From Nocardia exalbida NBRC 100660 (GTDB lineage: Bacteria; Actinomycetota; Actinomycetes; Mycobacteriales; Mycobacteriaceae): a DNA stretch of 64,000 bases. Every line of letters begins with the position of its first letter. Within the stretch, counting starts at the first letter, position 1. This document shows, piece after piece, positions 23,345 through 33,289 of the stretch. The stretch spans positions 218,358 through 282,357 of the forward strand of contig NZ_BAFZ01000089.1 in assembly GCF_000308575.1 (NCBI RefSeq), in the 5' to 3' direction. The translations under genes were made by a program, and so were the position numbers. The notes below the pieces were generated by a model that was not told the DNA's origin, did no database searches, and saw only the letters and a list, made by a program, of their open reading frames with translations.

Positions 23345-24409
23345 TCACTTGCCCGCCCGGCGGATGTACAGGAGTTTGTCGCCCGCCTCGACCGCGTCCA
23401 CTTCCGGCTCACCGACCCGGTACAGCACCCCGTTGCGCACCACGCCGAGGACGATATCGCTGAGATGCCTTGGCGAACCGCCGATCTCGGACGACTCCAC
23501 CTCACGCTCCGCGACGGCGAAGCCCTCCTCCGGAGTGAGCAGATCTTCCATCATCTCCACGACCGTCGGGGTGGTGGTCGCGATGCCGAGCAACCGGCCC
23601 GCGGTCTCCGAGGACACCACCACCGAGTTCGCGCCGGACTGCCGAACCAGATGGGTGTTCTCCGCCTCCCGGATCGACACCACGATCTTGGCGGCCTTGT
23701 TCAGCTCCCGCGCGGTCAGGGTGACCAGCACGGCGGTGTCGTCCCGATTGGTGGCGACCACCACCGACTCGGCGTTCTGCGCACCGGCCAGCCGCAGCAC
23801 ATCGGACTGGGTGGCCGAGCCGTGCACGGTGACCAGCCCGGCGTTCGCGGCCGCCTCCAAAGCGATCACGTCGGTGTCGACCACGACGATGTCGGCGGGC
23901 TGCACCCCGTCACCGAGCATGGCGTCGATCGCGGTCCTGCCCTTGGTGCCGTATCCGACGACCACGGTGTGATTGCGCACGGTGTGCCTCCATCGCTGAA
24001 TCTTGAAAGCCTGCCGGGAACGTTCGGTCAGCACGCTCAGTGTGGTTCCGACCAGGACGATCAGGAACAGGATGCGCAGCGGCGTGATGATGATGATGTT
24101 CGCCAGCCGCGCCTCGGGCGTCACCGGGTGGATATCGCCGTATCCGGTGGTCGACAGCGACACCGTCGCGTAGTAGAACGCGTCCAGGAACGACAGTTCG
24201 TTGGCCGAGTTGTCGTGGTAGCCGTCGCGCCCGATGTACACCACCAGCGCGGCCAGGAACAGCAGCGCGGTCGCGAACAGCACCCGCCTGGTCAGCGAAA
24301 TCCACGGACTGGTTTGCACTTCCGGGATGCGCAACACGCCGACCAAGGCGAAATCCGGGCGGCTGGCCAATCCCAGTCCGCGCGCTCGCTCACCGAACAC
24401 CGGGCACAC
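23345..24409 (-). CDS. Two-TM potassium channel with RCK (TrkA-N) domains
   Basis: A 354-residue protein. Two membrane helices (about 42-60 and 108-128) flank a pore loop with the selectivity filter TTGYGD. An RCK N-terminal Rossmann domain begins HTVVVGYGTKGRTAIDAM, and an RCK-C domain fills 285-354. It should conduct K+ under nucleotide or ion control and matches Rv3200c by position. GTG is the assigned start; a GTG three codons later is possible. Residues 1-35 are cytosolic. The gene lies 46 bases downstream of the nudC start side and in the same direction. Confidence 0.9.
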   Translation of the reverse strand: MCPVFGERARGLGLASRPDFALVGVLRIPEVQTSPWISLTRRVLFATALLFLAALVVYIGRDGYHDNSANELSFLDAFYYATVSLSTTGYGDIHPVTPEARLANIIIITPLRILFLIVLVGTTLSVLTERSRQAFKIQRWRHTVRNHTVVVGYGTKGRTAIDAMLGDGVQPADIVVVDTDVIALEAAANAGLVTVHGSATQSDVLRLAGAQNAESVVVATNRDDTAVLVTLTARELNKAAKIVVSIREAENTHLVRQSGANSVVVSSETAGRLLGIATTTPTVVEMMEDLLTPEEGFAVAEREVESSEIGGSPRHLSDIVLGVVRNGVLYRVGEPEVDAVEAGDKLLYIRRAGK

Positions 24410-24479
24410 CCGTCATCTCGTCGCCAGCGTCGGTCATCCCCGGTATTCCTCGTCCCTCCGGCACAGCAGGGGAGCCTAC

Positions 24480-24570
24480 TGTGTTTGTTTTTCCAGCGCC
24501 TGCGGCGCTGGGTGTTCGCGGCCCCTTTGTGGCCGCGAACGGCGCATGCTCGGTCTCGCTTCGCTCGAAA
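24480..24570 (+). repeat. Dispersed palindromic element, copy 2
   Basis: TGTGTTTGTTTTTC is followed by CAGCGCCTGCGGCGCTG (7-bp hairpin, TGC loop), then GTTCGCGGCC-N7-GGCCGCGAAC (10-bp perfect hairpin). The same elements appear inverted beside whiB7, with the second hairpin truncated there. No coding content. Its size and double hairpin suggest a REP- or MITE-like family. Confidence 0.7.
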
Positions 24571-25259
24571 CCGGGAGTGGAGGTACGCGGGGCGCGTTGA
24601 CATTCGAACTCCAGATTTGGTGTGCGTGGCTCAGCGGTTGTCCATCCTGTCGGCCGCTACTCGTGCTCACGGCGTACCGGCCAGCCGGGATCGAGCGCGC
24701 CGGGCCGTGAACGGACGATGCTTGCTACGGGTGATTGTCGGTTCCCGCCGCAGCCTGCTCACCGAAGTCGACGTGGAGGGCCGCCGCGCCGCGGCTTGGC
24801 GTGATCGCCTGGGTCGCGCACCGGCGCAGGCTTGGGCTTTCCCGCAGGCCGGTAATCTCGAGCCTGGCAGAGCAGGAGTGCGTTGAGGCGATACCTCGAC
24901 GCGGTGCACGCGGCTCGGGATGCGCGTCGGGTGACCGACTCGTCGCTCACCGCCGACGCGGTGGACGACAGGGCCGTGCTGGTTTCGAAAGTGCCATCGG
25001 TATTCGCGGTCGCCGAGCCCGCGGCTTGCGGTAAGACGCCGCTGGATAGGAGCACGACACCCTGGACGACAACGCCACCGTGTGGGAGAACATCCGCCAC
25101 GCCGCCCCCGACGCGGGCCTCTGGATCGGCAGGCGGTGCCAGGTGTTGCTCAGCTCGAACCGGGGTGGGCCATGGCGCGCAGTTCGTGAAGCGGACCATC
25201 AGGTCCGCAGCGGGGCGACCCGTGCTCGACGCGAAGCAGCCTGGATGTAAAGGTTCCTC
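24571..25259. other. Gene-poor stretch between the potassium channel and DoxX-like genes
   Basis: About 690 bases with no gene I can support. Several short frames are open but have poor ribosome sites and odd composition. One frame near 25060-25130 reads LDDNATVWENIRHAAPDAG, faintly like the interdomain part of ABC-F ATPases, which may be a relic. The interval between the channel and AdnB genes is short in M. tuberculosis, so this DNA is an addition here. Confidence 0.45.
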
Positions 25260-25673
25260 ATGGCTGAAAACACGCTGACATCCGTGTCCGACGGCGGGCG
25301 GCGGCCTGCGCTGGCGCTGGCCGCTCTGCTGTTCGGCGCGGGGGTGTTGCATTTCGTCCGGCCGAAGCCTTTCGATTCGATCGTGCCGCGCTTCCTGCCC
25401 GGGCGCGCCCGCGACTACACCTACGCTTCCGGGGTGGCCGAGATCGGCGTCGCCGCCGCGCTCGCGATCCCGCGTACCCGCAGCTTCGGCGGACGCCTCG
25501 CCGCGCTGCTGTTCATCGCGGTGCTCCCGGCCAACGTGCAGTTCACCGCGGACATGCTGGCCAGCGAGAAGGCACCGCGGCTGGTCAAGATCGGCTCGGC
25601 GCTGCGGCTGCCGTTGCAGGTTCCGCTCATCACTCAGGCGCTGGCGGTGAGCCGGCGGGCGCGGCGTTCCTGA
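25260..25673 (+). CDS. DoxX-like small membrane protein
   Basis: A 137-residue protein with four hydrophobic helices (about 17-33, 57-75, 80-97 and 112-127). It starts with a short charged N-terminus. LLFGAGVLHFVRPKPFDSIVP and the YASGVAEIGVAAALAIP segment are typical of DoxX/MauE-like quinone-associated proteins. AAGG lies seven bases before ATG. Its last 44 bases overlap the 3' end of adnB tail to tail. Precise function unknown. Confidence 0.78.
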   Translation: MAENTLTSVSDGGRRPALALAALLFGAGVLHFVRPKPFDSIVPRFLPGRARDYTYASGVAEIGVAAALAIPRTRSFGGRLAALLFIAVLPANVQFTADMLASEKAPRLVKIGSALRLPLQVPLITQALAVSRRARRS

Positions 25674-28600
25674 TCAACTCGGCCAGTTCCTCCGGACCGG
25701 CCAGGTTCACCGGCGCGATGGTGCGACCGGTACGCACGTAGTGGAACGCGGCGCCGATCCGGTCCAGCATCTCGTGCTCGGGCCGTCCCTCGCGCGCGGC
25801 CATCAGCCGCGCCCACGCCAGGCGATAGACGGCCAGCTGCATGGCGACCGCCGCTTCCTCGGCGGCGCTGGGCTCGGCGCCGGTCTTCCAGTCGACCACG
25901 GTCCAGCGGCCGCCCGGTTCGGCGAACACCGCGTCCATCCGGCCGCGGATCACGGTGCCCGCGATCGAGGTCTCGAACGGAATCTCCACCTCGATCGGGC
26001 TGCGGTCGGCCCACCGCGAGTTCAGGAACGCCTCCTGCATCGCGGTCAGCTCCGCGTCCAGGCCCGCGTCGGCCGCGCCGCTGTCGGCCGCACCGGGCAG
26101 TTCGTCCAGACCGAGCAGGCGAGTGGAGCCGAACCACCGCTGCACCCAGGCGTGGAAGGCGGTACCGCGGCGGGCCAGCGGATTCGGCGGATAGGGCAAC
26201 GGGCGACGCAGGCGGGCGGCGAGTCGCGCCGGGTCGGCGCGCAGCTCGACCAAGGCGGTCGCCGCGATCTGACCGGGTAGCTCGACCTCCTCGGCGGCAA
26301 CCGCCGCGGCCCGGTGTTCGGCCAGCAGGGCATCGACGTCGGCGGCCCAGCCTTCGGGATCGCCGGGGTCCGGCGCGGGCCGGGTGTGCTCGGGCCGGAA
26401 CCGGTCCTCCGGCGGGGGCGGGGCGAAACCGGTCGCGGCGAATGCCGGTTCGCCCGCGGACAGGTACTCCTCCACCGGGTCCGGCGCCGTGCCGAAATAG
26501 GGTTCTATGTCCGCGTAGGGGTCGGCGTATTCGGTTGCGATGACTTCGAAGTCATCCGCGAACTCGTCCGGCGGGTACTCGTCGTCGGGCGGGTAGTAGT
26601 CCGCTTCGTATGTGAGATCCGGCTCGTCCGGCGGCTGGGGCGCCATCTCGACACGGTCGGGTCCGGCGCTGCGATTCGAGACGATGCCCGGTGCGTCCGG
26701 GTCGCTGTGCCCGGCGTGGGCGGCATCGGCACGACCGGAAGCTACGGCACGGCCCGGCGAGGGCTCGGACGAATCCGGGTCACCCTGCCCGGCATCGGTG
26801 GGACGGGCACGTGAGTCGGCGCGACCGGGACCCACGCCACCAACCGGGACGGCCCTCGGGACGTCCGGGCCACGGTGATCAGCATCGGCATCGGCATGAT
26901 GGGCACGCGAGTCGACATCGCCGAATTCGAAGTCGCGGTTCGGGGTGGTCCGACGCAGGTCCGGGCCATGGCGCTCGACACCGGCAGGACCCGCACCCGG
27001 ATCGGCACGCCCCGAACCGGCGCTGCGGTCCGCAGCGCCAGACGCGTCCGGGCCGTGGCGCTCGGCATCGGCGGGGCGGGCACGCAGCTCGGCCAGCGCG
27101 GCGCGGACCAGCGCGGCGCCCTGTTCGATGGGGTCGCGGCGGGTGCTGAGCGGGTCTCGTGGCCACTCGGCAGTCGCCGGGTTGTCGGTGAACGGGTTGA
27201 CGGCGTCGGCGGCGGGCGGGTCGTCCCAGCGGTCGATCGTCAAGACGTCGTGGGCGGGGCTTCGCGGGTCCTCGTGTGCGCGTTTCAGTTCCAGCAGGAA
27301 GTCCGAGGGGCCCTTCGGGGAACTGCCGGTCTCCGCCCAGTGATGGGCCGAAACCAGCAGGACGCGTTCGGTTCTGGTGAGCGCGACGTAGAACAGGCGG
27401 CGTTCCTCATCGATCCGGCGGCGTTCCAGCGCCTCCTTGTGCGCTTTGATCGCGCGGTCGAGGTCCGCGCGGTCGTACAGGTCGGTGAGATCGAGTACGG
27501 GCACGCCCTCGGCCGCGTCGTCCTGCTGACGGTCACCCCGCAGCGACGTCGGCAGTTCCGCCAGCGCGCCCAGCCACGTACCGGAACCGACTTTGGACGG
27601 GAACACGCCCTCCACCACGTGCGGGACCGCGACGATCTCCCATTCCAGGCCCTTCGCCGCATGCACGGTCAGTACCTGCACGCGGTCCTTGGCGACCTCG
27701 ACCTCACCCGGCTCCAGACCGTTCTCGACCTCCTCCGCGGCGGCGAGGAACGCGAGCAGTCCGCCGAGCGAGGCGCCGGTGTCCGCGGCGTACCCGGCCA
27801 CCACTTCGGCGAACGCGTCCAGATGCTCGCGTCCGGCCCCGGTACCCGCCATGGCTCGCCGGGTCTGGGTCTCCACCCCGACGCCGATGGTGCGCTCGAC
27901 GTCGGCGACCAATTCCGCCAGGGGCTGACCGCTGCGTTCGCGCAACGCGGCCAGCTCCCGGCCCAGTGCCTCGATGCGGGCGAACCCGGCGGAGGAGTAC
28001 TGGTCCGGTGGGCCGGGGTCGGCGATCGCGTCGGCCAGCCCGGCCTGTTCGGCGGGTTCGGGCGCCACTTCGCGCAACGCCTCGTCCAGCGCGGCACCGT
28101 CGGCGATCTCGGCCGGGCCCTGCGAACCGGGACGCCGGATGGACAGGTCCCTGGCGCGGCGGTTGAGCGCGGCGATGTCGGCGACACCGATGCGCCAGCG
28201 CGCACCGGTCAGCACGCGCATGGCGGCGCTGCCCGAGCCGGGTTCGGCGATCAACCGCAGGGTGGCGACGATGTCGGCGACCTCCGGCGTGGCGAGCAAT
28301 CCGCCGAGTCCGACGATCTCCACCGGAAGTCCTTGCGCGCGAAGCGCTTCCGCGAGCGGCGCGGCGTCGGCGTTGCGTCGCACCAGTACCGCCGATGTGG
28401 GCGGAGGCTGCTGCGCGGCGCGCCGGGCGGCCCACTCCGCCGCGATCCGCTCGGCCACCCAGTCACGTTCGGCGGCGACGGTGTCGGTCGACGCGAGCGC
28501 CACCACGCCCGGCCCGGCTTCGGGCTTGGCGCGCAACGCGTCGACCGTCACTCCGCCGCCCTCGATCGCCTTGCGTCGCAACGGTTCCGCGACCGAGTTC

Positions 28601-29805
28601 GCCAGAGCCAGCGCCTCCGGCGGATTGCGCCAGCTGGTGAGCAACGCCAGCGTGGGGGCGGGAACGCCCGGCGCAGTGGGGAAGTCGGTGGCGAACCGGG
28701 GCAGATTCGCCGCCGAGGCACCACGCCAGCCGTAGATCGACTGCATCGGGTCGCCCACAGCGGTCACGGCAAGACGTTGCGCGTCGTGCGGTTGCGAGCG
28801 CAGCGCGTCCGATCCTCCGCCGGAACCGTCGGGCTCGCCCTGGGAAGCGCTTCCACCAGACACATTCGATGTCCGGTCCGACGCGCCCTCCGGCGCACCG
28901 CCGAACAGGGCGGCGAGCAGGACGCGCTGGGCGTGGCCGGTGTCCTGGTATTCGTCGAGCAGCACCAGCCGGAACCGAGCGCGTTCGGCGGCGGCGACCT
29001 CGGGGTGCTCGGCGGCCAAGCGCGCCGCCAGGGACATCTGCGCGCCGAAATCGAGTGCGCCGCGGCGGCGCAACGCCTCGCTGAGCTGTTGCACCAGCGG
29101 CAGCAGCGCGACCCGTTCCCGCTGGACCTGCACGATGTTGAGCAGCGTTTGGCTCGGCCCGCCCCGCTGACGCGGACCGGCGGGCAGCGTGTGCACCAGC
29201 TTGGCCAGTTCGGTGTGCGCCTCGGCCAGTTCCTCCGGCTCGACCAGATGCTCGGCGAGCTGTCCGGACAGCGCGAGCACCGCCTCGGTGACCGACACGG
29301 GGGTGCGTTCGGTCTCCAGGTCGCCGTCCCACGTACGGACCACCTGGTGGGCGAGCTGCCAGAGCTGGGTCTCGGTGAGCAGGGCCGCCGAGGGTTCCAC
29401 CGGAAGCAGCAGGCCGTGTTCGGTGAGCAACCGGCCCGCGTACGAGTGGTAGGTGCTGATCTCCGGTTCCGCGCCGGTCAGCTGGGCGCGCAGCCGGCCG
29501 CTCGGGTCGAGTTCGCGCAGCAGCGGCGCGCCGGCCAGCCGGGCCAGCCGGGTCCGGATGCGGGCGGTCAGCTGCTGGGCGGCTTTGCGGGTGAACGTCA
29601 GCCCGAGCACTTCGTCGGGCAGGACGAGCCCGTTCGCGACCATCCACACCACGCGGGCGGCCATGGTCTCGGTCTTGCCCGCGCCCGCGCCCGCGACCAC
29701 CAGGGTCGGGCCCGGCGGCGCGGCGATCACGGCGGCCTGTTCGTCGGTCGGCGGCGGTAGGCCCAGCGCCTGCGCCAGCTGATGCGGCGTCACCCGGCCG
29801 GTCAC
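25630..29805 (-). CDS. adnB: AdnB helicase-nuclease subunit with large disordered insertion
   Basis: A 1391-residue UvrD-like helicase joined to a RecB-type nuclease. The motor has Walker A VAGAGAGKTE, motif II LLDEYQD, GDPMQSIYGWRG, VLTVHAAKGLEW and VALTRTERVL. The nuclease domain (about 1190-1375) shows RGTAFHAWVQ, RGRMDAVF and VVDWKTG, the PD-(D/E)XK core. AdnAB resects DNA double-strand breaks in mycobacteria. Known AdnB proteins have about 1100 residues. The excess is a Gly/Ser insert near 306-342 and a roughly 255-residue Asp/Arg/Pro/Gly-rich low-complexity insert (about 900-1155) between motor and nuclease. GTG start, 43 bases after the adnA stop. Confidence 0.93.
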   Translation of the reverse strand: MTGRVTPHQLAQALGLPPPTDEQAAVIAAPPGPTLVVAGAGAGKTETMAARVVWMVANGLVLPDEVLGLTFTRKAAQQLTARIRTRLARLAGAPLLRELDPSGRLRAQLTGAEPEISTYHSYAGRLLTEHGLLLPVEPSAALLTETQLWQLAHQVVRTWDGDLETERTPVSVTEAVLALSGQLAEHLVEPEELAEAHTELAKLVHTLPAGPRQRGGPSQTLLNIVQVQRERVALLPLVQQLSEALRRRGALDFGAQMSLAARLAAEHPEVAAAERARFRLVLLDEYQDTGHAQRVLLAALFGGAPEGASDRTSNVSGGSASQGEPDGSGGGSDALRSQPHDAQRLAVTAVGDPMQSIYGWRGASAANLPRFATDFPTAPGVPAPTLALLTSWRNPPEALALANSVAEPLRRKAIEGGGVTVDALRAKPEAGPGVVALASTDTVAAERDWVAERIAAEWAARRAAQQPPPTSAVLVRRNADAAPLAEALRAQGLPVEIVGLGGLLATPEVADIVATLRLIAEPGSGSAAMRVLTGARWRIGVADIAALNRRARDLSIRRPGSQGPAEIADGAALDEALREVAPEPAEQAGLADAIADPGPPDQYSSAGFARIEALGRELAALRERSGQPLAELVADVERTIGVGVETQTRRAMAGTGAGREHLDAFAEVVAGYAADTGASLGGLLAFLAAAEEVENGLEPGEVEVAKDRVQVLTVHAAKGLEWEIVAVPHVVEGVFPSKVGSGTWLGALAELPTSLRGDRQQDDAAEGVPVLDLTDLYDRADLDRAIKAHKEALERRRIDEERRLFYVALTRTERVLLVSAHHWAETGSSPKGPSDFLLELKRAHEDPRSPAHDVLTIDRWDDPPAADAVNPFTDNPATAEWPRDPLSTRRDPIEQGAALVRAALAELRARPADAERHGPDASGAADRSAGSGRADPGAGPAGVERHGPDLRRTTPNRDFEFGDVDSRAHHADADADHRGPDVPRAVPVGGVGPGRADSRARPTDAGQGDPDSSEPSPGRAVASGRADAAHAGHSDPDAPGIVSNRSAGPDRVEMAPQPPDEPDLTYEADYYPPDDEYPPDEFADDFEVIATEYADPYADIEPYFGTAPDPVEEYLSAGEPAFAATGFAPPPPEDRFRPEHTRPAPDPGDPEGWAADVDALLAEHRAAAVAAEEVELPGQIAATALVELRADPARLAARLRRPLPYPPNPLARRGTAFHAWVQRWFGSTRLLGLDELPGAADSGAADAGLDAELTAMQEAFLNSRWADRSPIEVEIPFETSIAGTVIRGRMDAVFAEPGGRWTVVDWKTGAEPSAAEEAAVAMQLAVYRLAWARLMAAREGRPEHEMLDRIGAAFHYVRTGRTIAPVNLAGPEELAELIRNAAPAGSPPAPE

Positions 29806-29848
29806 GGCAGCGCCCCGGCGACCGGCCGCGGCGAGGCCGAGGGCGCGC

Positions 29849-32800
29849 TCACTCGTCGGTCACCTGCCTCCCGCTGTCCTGCACGGGGCAGCTGCCCGCC
29901 ACCGCGCAGTGGCGGCATCCGTCGTTGCGCATGGCGAGGTAGCCGGGGCCCTGCGTGGACGCGGCGGCCTGGTGAATGGTGTCCCGCCAGTGCTCGAGCG
30001 CCTCGGCGTCCAACGGGGGCTGCATGCGCTGGGTAGCGCCCTCCGCCTTGCTCGGCTTCGCGACGTACACCAGCCGGGCCCCACCGGGTTCGCCGGACGG
30101 ACCGGCCTCGGTGTCCGTATCGGCGGCGCCGGGTTCCGCAGGTGTGTCGAGAGCGCCCATCGCGGCCGCCACCTGATAGGTCGCCAGCTGCGCGTGATCG
30201 ACGGCGGCCTGCTTGGTGACGGGCGACTTGCCGGTCTTCACGTCGACGATCACGAATCGTCCCTGCGCGTCGCGCTCCAGCCGGTCGACGCGGCCCCGGA
30301 TCCGCACGGCGGGTTCTTCTTCCGTGCGCGCGGGCAACACGCAGTCCACCGGCACCTCGACACCGGCCTGGGTGAGTTCGCCGCGGGTGTTGCGGACCCA
30401 GGCCGAGAAGGTCTCCAGCATCGCCTCGGTGCGGCGCAGCTCTTGCCGGGAATGCCAACCGGTCCCCGGATCCACCGCCTGCCATGCGCGATCCAGCGCC
30501 TCGCGCACTTGGTCCGGGGGTACCTTGCCCGCGAGCGCCTGCACCAGGGTGTGCACCAGGTTGCCCTTGACGGCGTGCGGGTTGTCGCCGTCGGTGCCGC
30601 CGTTGCGTTCCAGCGCCCAGCGCAGCGGGCAGGTGCGCAGCAATTCGACGGTCGAGGGCGACAGCGCCACCGCGCTGTCGTCGTCGGTCCACAGCGGTCG
30701 CCGCGAGCTGAGCTCGGCGGTGCCGTACCAGTCCTCGGGGTGGGTGCCCCGCACACCCGCGTGCGCCAGCCGCGCGAGCTGATGCGCGGCGCGGCGCCTG
30801 CGCTCCGGATCGGCCTCGGGATCGCAGACCACGCCGCGCAATTCGGCGACCAGGGAGTGCATCACCAAGGCGCGGCCGGGATCGACCACCGGCAGCGCAC
30901 CTGGCTCGCCGTCGTCGTCGTGTCCGAGCAGTTCGGCGAGGAAGCGCGAGGGCACCAGATCGCGTTCGCCCGCGACCGATTCCACGGCGGTGACCAGCAG
31001 CGAGCGCCGGGCCCGGCTGCACGCGACGAGCAGCAGCCTGCGTTCCTCGGCGAGGATCGGCGCCGCGCGGCTCACCCGTTCCCCCGCGTCGGACACCCCG
31101 GCGGTGAGATCGACCAGGTCCTCGGTGTGCAGCAGGGTGCCCCGGGCACGCGGGTTGGGCCAGATCCCCTCCTGGACTGCGGCGACGGCGACCACATCCC
31201 ATTCCCGCCCGGCGGCGGCGTGCGCGCTCAGCAGCGCCACCGCCTCGCCCGGTGCCGTTCGCGGCGCCGCGTCCTGCGGAATCTCCTGTTGGGAGAGGTA
31301 TTCGACGAACCCTTCGATGCTCGCGCGCGGCAACCGGTCGACGTAGGCGGCGGCCGCGTCGAACAACCCGACCGCGGCGTCCAGATCGCGATCGGCTTGC
31401 ATGCCGACCGCGCCGCCGCGCTCCGACTGGGCCACCCAGCGCCGTTCCAGCCGGGAACCGGTCCACAGCGCCCACAGCACGTCCTCCAGGCTCGCACCGC
31501 GCCCGCGCGCCTTCCGTGCCCGGCGCAGCGCGTCCAGGACGCGGCGCAGCGGCGCGGCCTCGACCTCGGTGAGCCGGTTCAGGATCGCCGGATCGCCGGT
31601 CCCGATCAACAGGTCGCGCAGCACCTGCGCGGAGGGGCGGTCGATGTCCGTGTCGCGGTCCGGCGGCGGATCGTCGGCCGTGTCCGGGGTTTTCGCCCCG
31701 GTGCGCACGGATTCCAGCGCAGCGCGCCGGATGCCCCGCCGCAGCCTGCGCAAGGCGATCTGGTCGGCGCCGCCGAGCGGGCCGGACAGCAAATCGAGGG
31801 CGTCCTCCGGTTCGAATGCCGGTTCCGCGCCCCGCTCGGCCGCCTCGCCCGCCAGGACCGCGCGCAGCGACAGCAGCATCCAGGCCGCGCCGCGCCTGCG
31901 CGCCAGTGGTGTGTCCAGTGCGGGCTGCTGCACGGGCACGCCCGCGGCGAGCAGGGCACGGCGCAGCGGCGCCAGCGACAGCGGCACCGAACGCACGATC
32001 ACCGCCATCCGCGACCACGGCACTCCGCCGGTGAGATGCGCCCGGCGCAAGTGGTCGGCGATGAGCGCGGCCTCCTTCGCGGGGGTGGCCAGCACCCGGA
32101 CCCGTACCTCGGTGCCGTCCTCCCGCGGTCGGGTGCCTTCGGGCACCGGAATGCGCTGCGGCGCACTGCCCGGCAGGCGTGCGGCGATCCGCGCCACCGC
32201 CAGCTCCACCTGACCGCCGCAGCGATGACTGTCGCGCAGCACGATGCGCCGCTCGGGCGGCACGTCGAGTTCGGCGACGAACCGCGCGTCCGCGCCGCGG
32301 AAGGTGAAGACGGCCTGATCGGGATCGCCCGCGATCACCGTGGTCCGCGCGCTGTGCCCGATCGCCCTGACCAGGACGGCCGCCTGCGGGTCCAGGTGCT
32401 GCGCGTCGTCGACCAGCAGGTATTCGATCCTGGCGCGTTCGGCGGCAAGCAGATTCGGGTCGGCGGCCAGCGCGTCGAGCGCCGCGCCGACCAGTTCGGC
32501 GGCGTCCAGCGCGGGAGCGGTCGCCTCCGGCGCCTCGACGCCGACCGACCAGCGCAGCAGCATCGTCTGCTCGTAGCGGATGGCGAACCTGCCCGCCGCC
32601 ACCCATTCGGGTTTGGCGTGCTCGCGGCCGAGGCGCACCAGGTCTTCCGGTCCGAGGCCGCGTTCGGTGGCCCGGAGCATGAGATCGCGCAATTGCTCGG
32701 CGAACCCGCCGAGCGCGAGCGCGGGCCGCAGCCGCTCCGGCCATAATCCGCTCGCGCCGTCGGCCATATCGGCCAGATCGCCGCGCAGCATCTCGCGCAC

Positions 32801-33289
32801 CACGGCGTCTTGTTCGGCGCCGGTGAGCAGACGCGGCGGCGGGTTGCCGTGCGCCAGCGCGTGCCTGCGCAGCACGGAGAAGGCATACGAGTGCAGCGTG
32901 CGCACCAAGGGTTCTCGTGTGGCGCCGGGCACACCGCCTTCCGCGCCGGGTTCGGGTCCGCTCAACCGGGTGGTGATGGCGTCGCGCACGGCGCCTGCCG
33001 CCTGTTTCGAATGGGTCAGCACCAGGATCGATCCGGGATCGGCTCCGGCGGCGATGCGCTCGGCGGCGAGATCGACCAGCAGGGCGGTCTTGCCCGTGCC
33101 CGGTCCGCCGAGTACCTGCCAGGGCCGCCACCCCGGACGCGCTGGACCGGCCGCGGCGGCGGCGTCCAGCAGCGCGCGAACGTCGGCGCCCCAGTCTCGC
33201 GGCCGGGGCGCCACCACTGTCCGGCGAACCAGTCGCACCGCGCCATCCGATCGCACCACGCGGGCTATTGCAACAGACACGACCGACAC
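29849..33289 (-). CDS. adnA: AdnA helicase-nuclease subunit
   Basis: A 1146-residue partner of AdnB. The motor contains LGGPGTGKTALLVDL, LLVDDAQHL, GDPDQAVFTFRG and VACSRARRSLL. The C-terminal nuclease has GNLVHTLVQAL, RGRVDRLE and IVDVKTGKSP. Cysteines in LLRTCPLRW and in GCRHCAVAGSC fit the four-cysteine iron-sulfur staple of AddB/Cas4-like nucleases. The pair forms the break-resecting AdnAB complex. The start is uncertain: GTG at 33289 is given, another GTG is three codons further in, and the frame stays open upstream through the opposite-strand lipase gene. It is divergent from lipV with about 60 bases between. Confidence 0.92.
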   Translation of the reverse strand: MSVVSVAIARVVRSDGAVRLVRRTVVAPRPRDWGADVRALLDAAAAAGPARPGWRPWQVLGGPGTGKTALLVDLAAERIAAGADPGSILVLTHSKQAAGAVRDAITTRLSGPEPGAEGGVPGATREPLVRTLHSYAFSVLRRHALAHGNPPPRLLTGAEQDAVVREMLRGDLADMADGASGLWPERLRPALALGGFAEQLRDLMLRATERGLGPEDLVRLGREHAKPEWVAAGRFAIRYEQTMLLRWSVGVEAPEATAPALDAAELVGAALDALAADPNLLAAERARIEYLLVDDAQHLDPQAAVLVRAIGHSARTTVIAGDPDQAVFTFRGADARFVAELDVPPERRIVLRDSHRCGGQVELAVARIAARLPGSAPQRIPVPEGTRPREDGTEVRVRVLATPAKEAALIADHLRRAHLTGGVPWSRMAVIVRSVPLSLAPLRRALLAAGVPVQQPALDTPLARRRGAAWMLLSLRAVLAGEAAERGAEPAFEPEDALDLLSGPLGGADQIALRRLRRGIRRAALESVRTGAKTPDTADDPPPDRDTDIDRPSAQVLRDLLIGTGDPAILNRLTEVEAAPLRRVLDALRRARKARGRGASLEDVLWALWTGSRLERRWVAQSERGGAVGMQADRDLDAAVGLFDAAAAYVDRLPRASIEGFVEYLSQQEIPQDAAPRTAPGEAVALLSAHAAAGREWDVVAVAAVQEGIWPNPRARGTLLHTEDLVDLTAGVSDAGERVSRAAPILAEERRLLLVACSRARRSLLVTAVESVAGERDLVPSRFLAELLGHDDDGEPGALPVVDPGRALVMHSLVAELRGVVCDPEADPERRRRAAHQLARLAHAGVRGTHPEDWYGTAELSSRRPLWTDDDSAVALSPSTVELLRTCPLRWALERNGGTDGDNPHAVKGNLVHTLVQALAGKVPPDQVREALDRAWQAVDPGTGWHSRQELRRTEAMLETFSAWVRNTRGELTQAGVEVPVDCVLPARTEEEPAVRIRGRVDRLERDAQGRFVIVDVKTGKSPVTKQAAVDHAQLATYQVAAAMGALDTPAEPGAADTDTEAGPSGEPGGARLVYVAKPSKAEGATQRMQPPLDAEALEHWRDTIHQAAASTQGPGYLAMRNDGCRHCAVAGSCPVQDSGRQVTDE

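Noticed and set aside
24883..25278. Possible 131-residue gene before the DoxX-like gene
   Set aside because: No ribosome site, no family similarity, and Thr/Pro/Arg-rich composition typical of non-coding GC-rich DNA.
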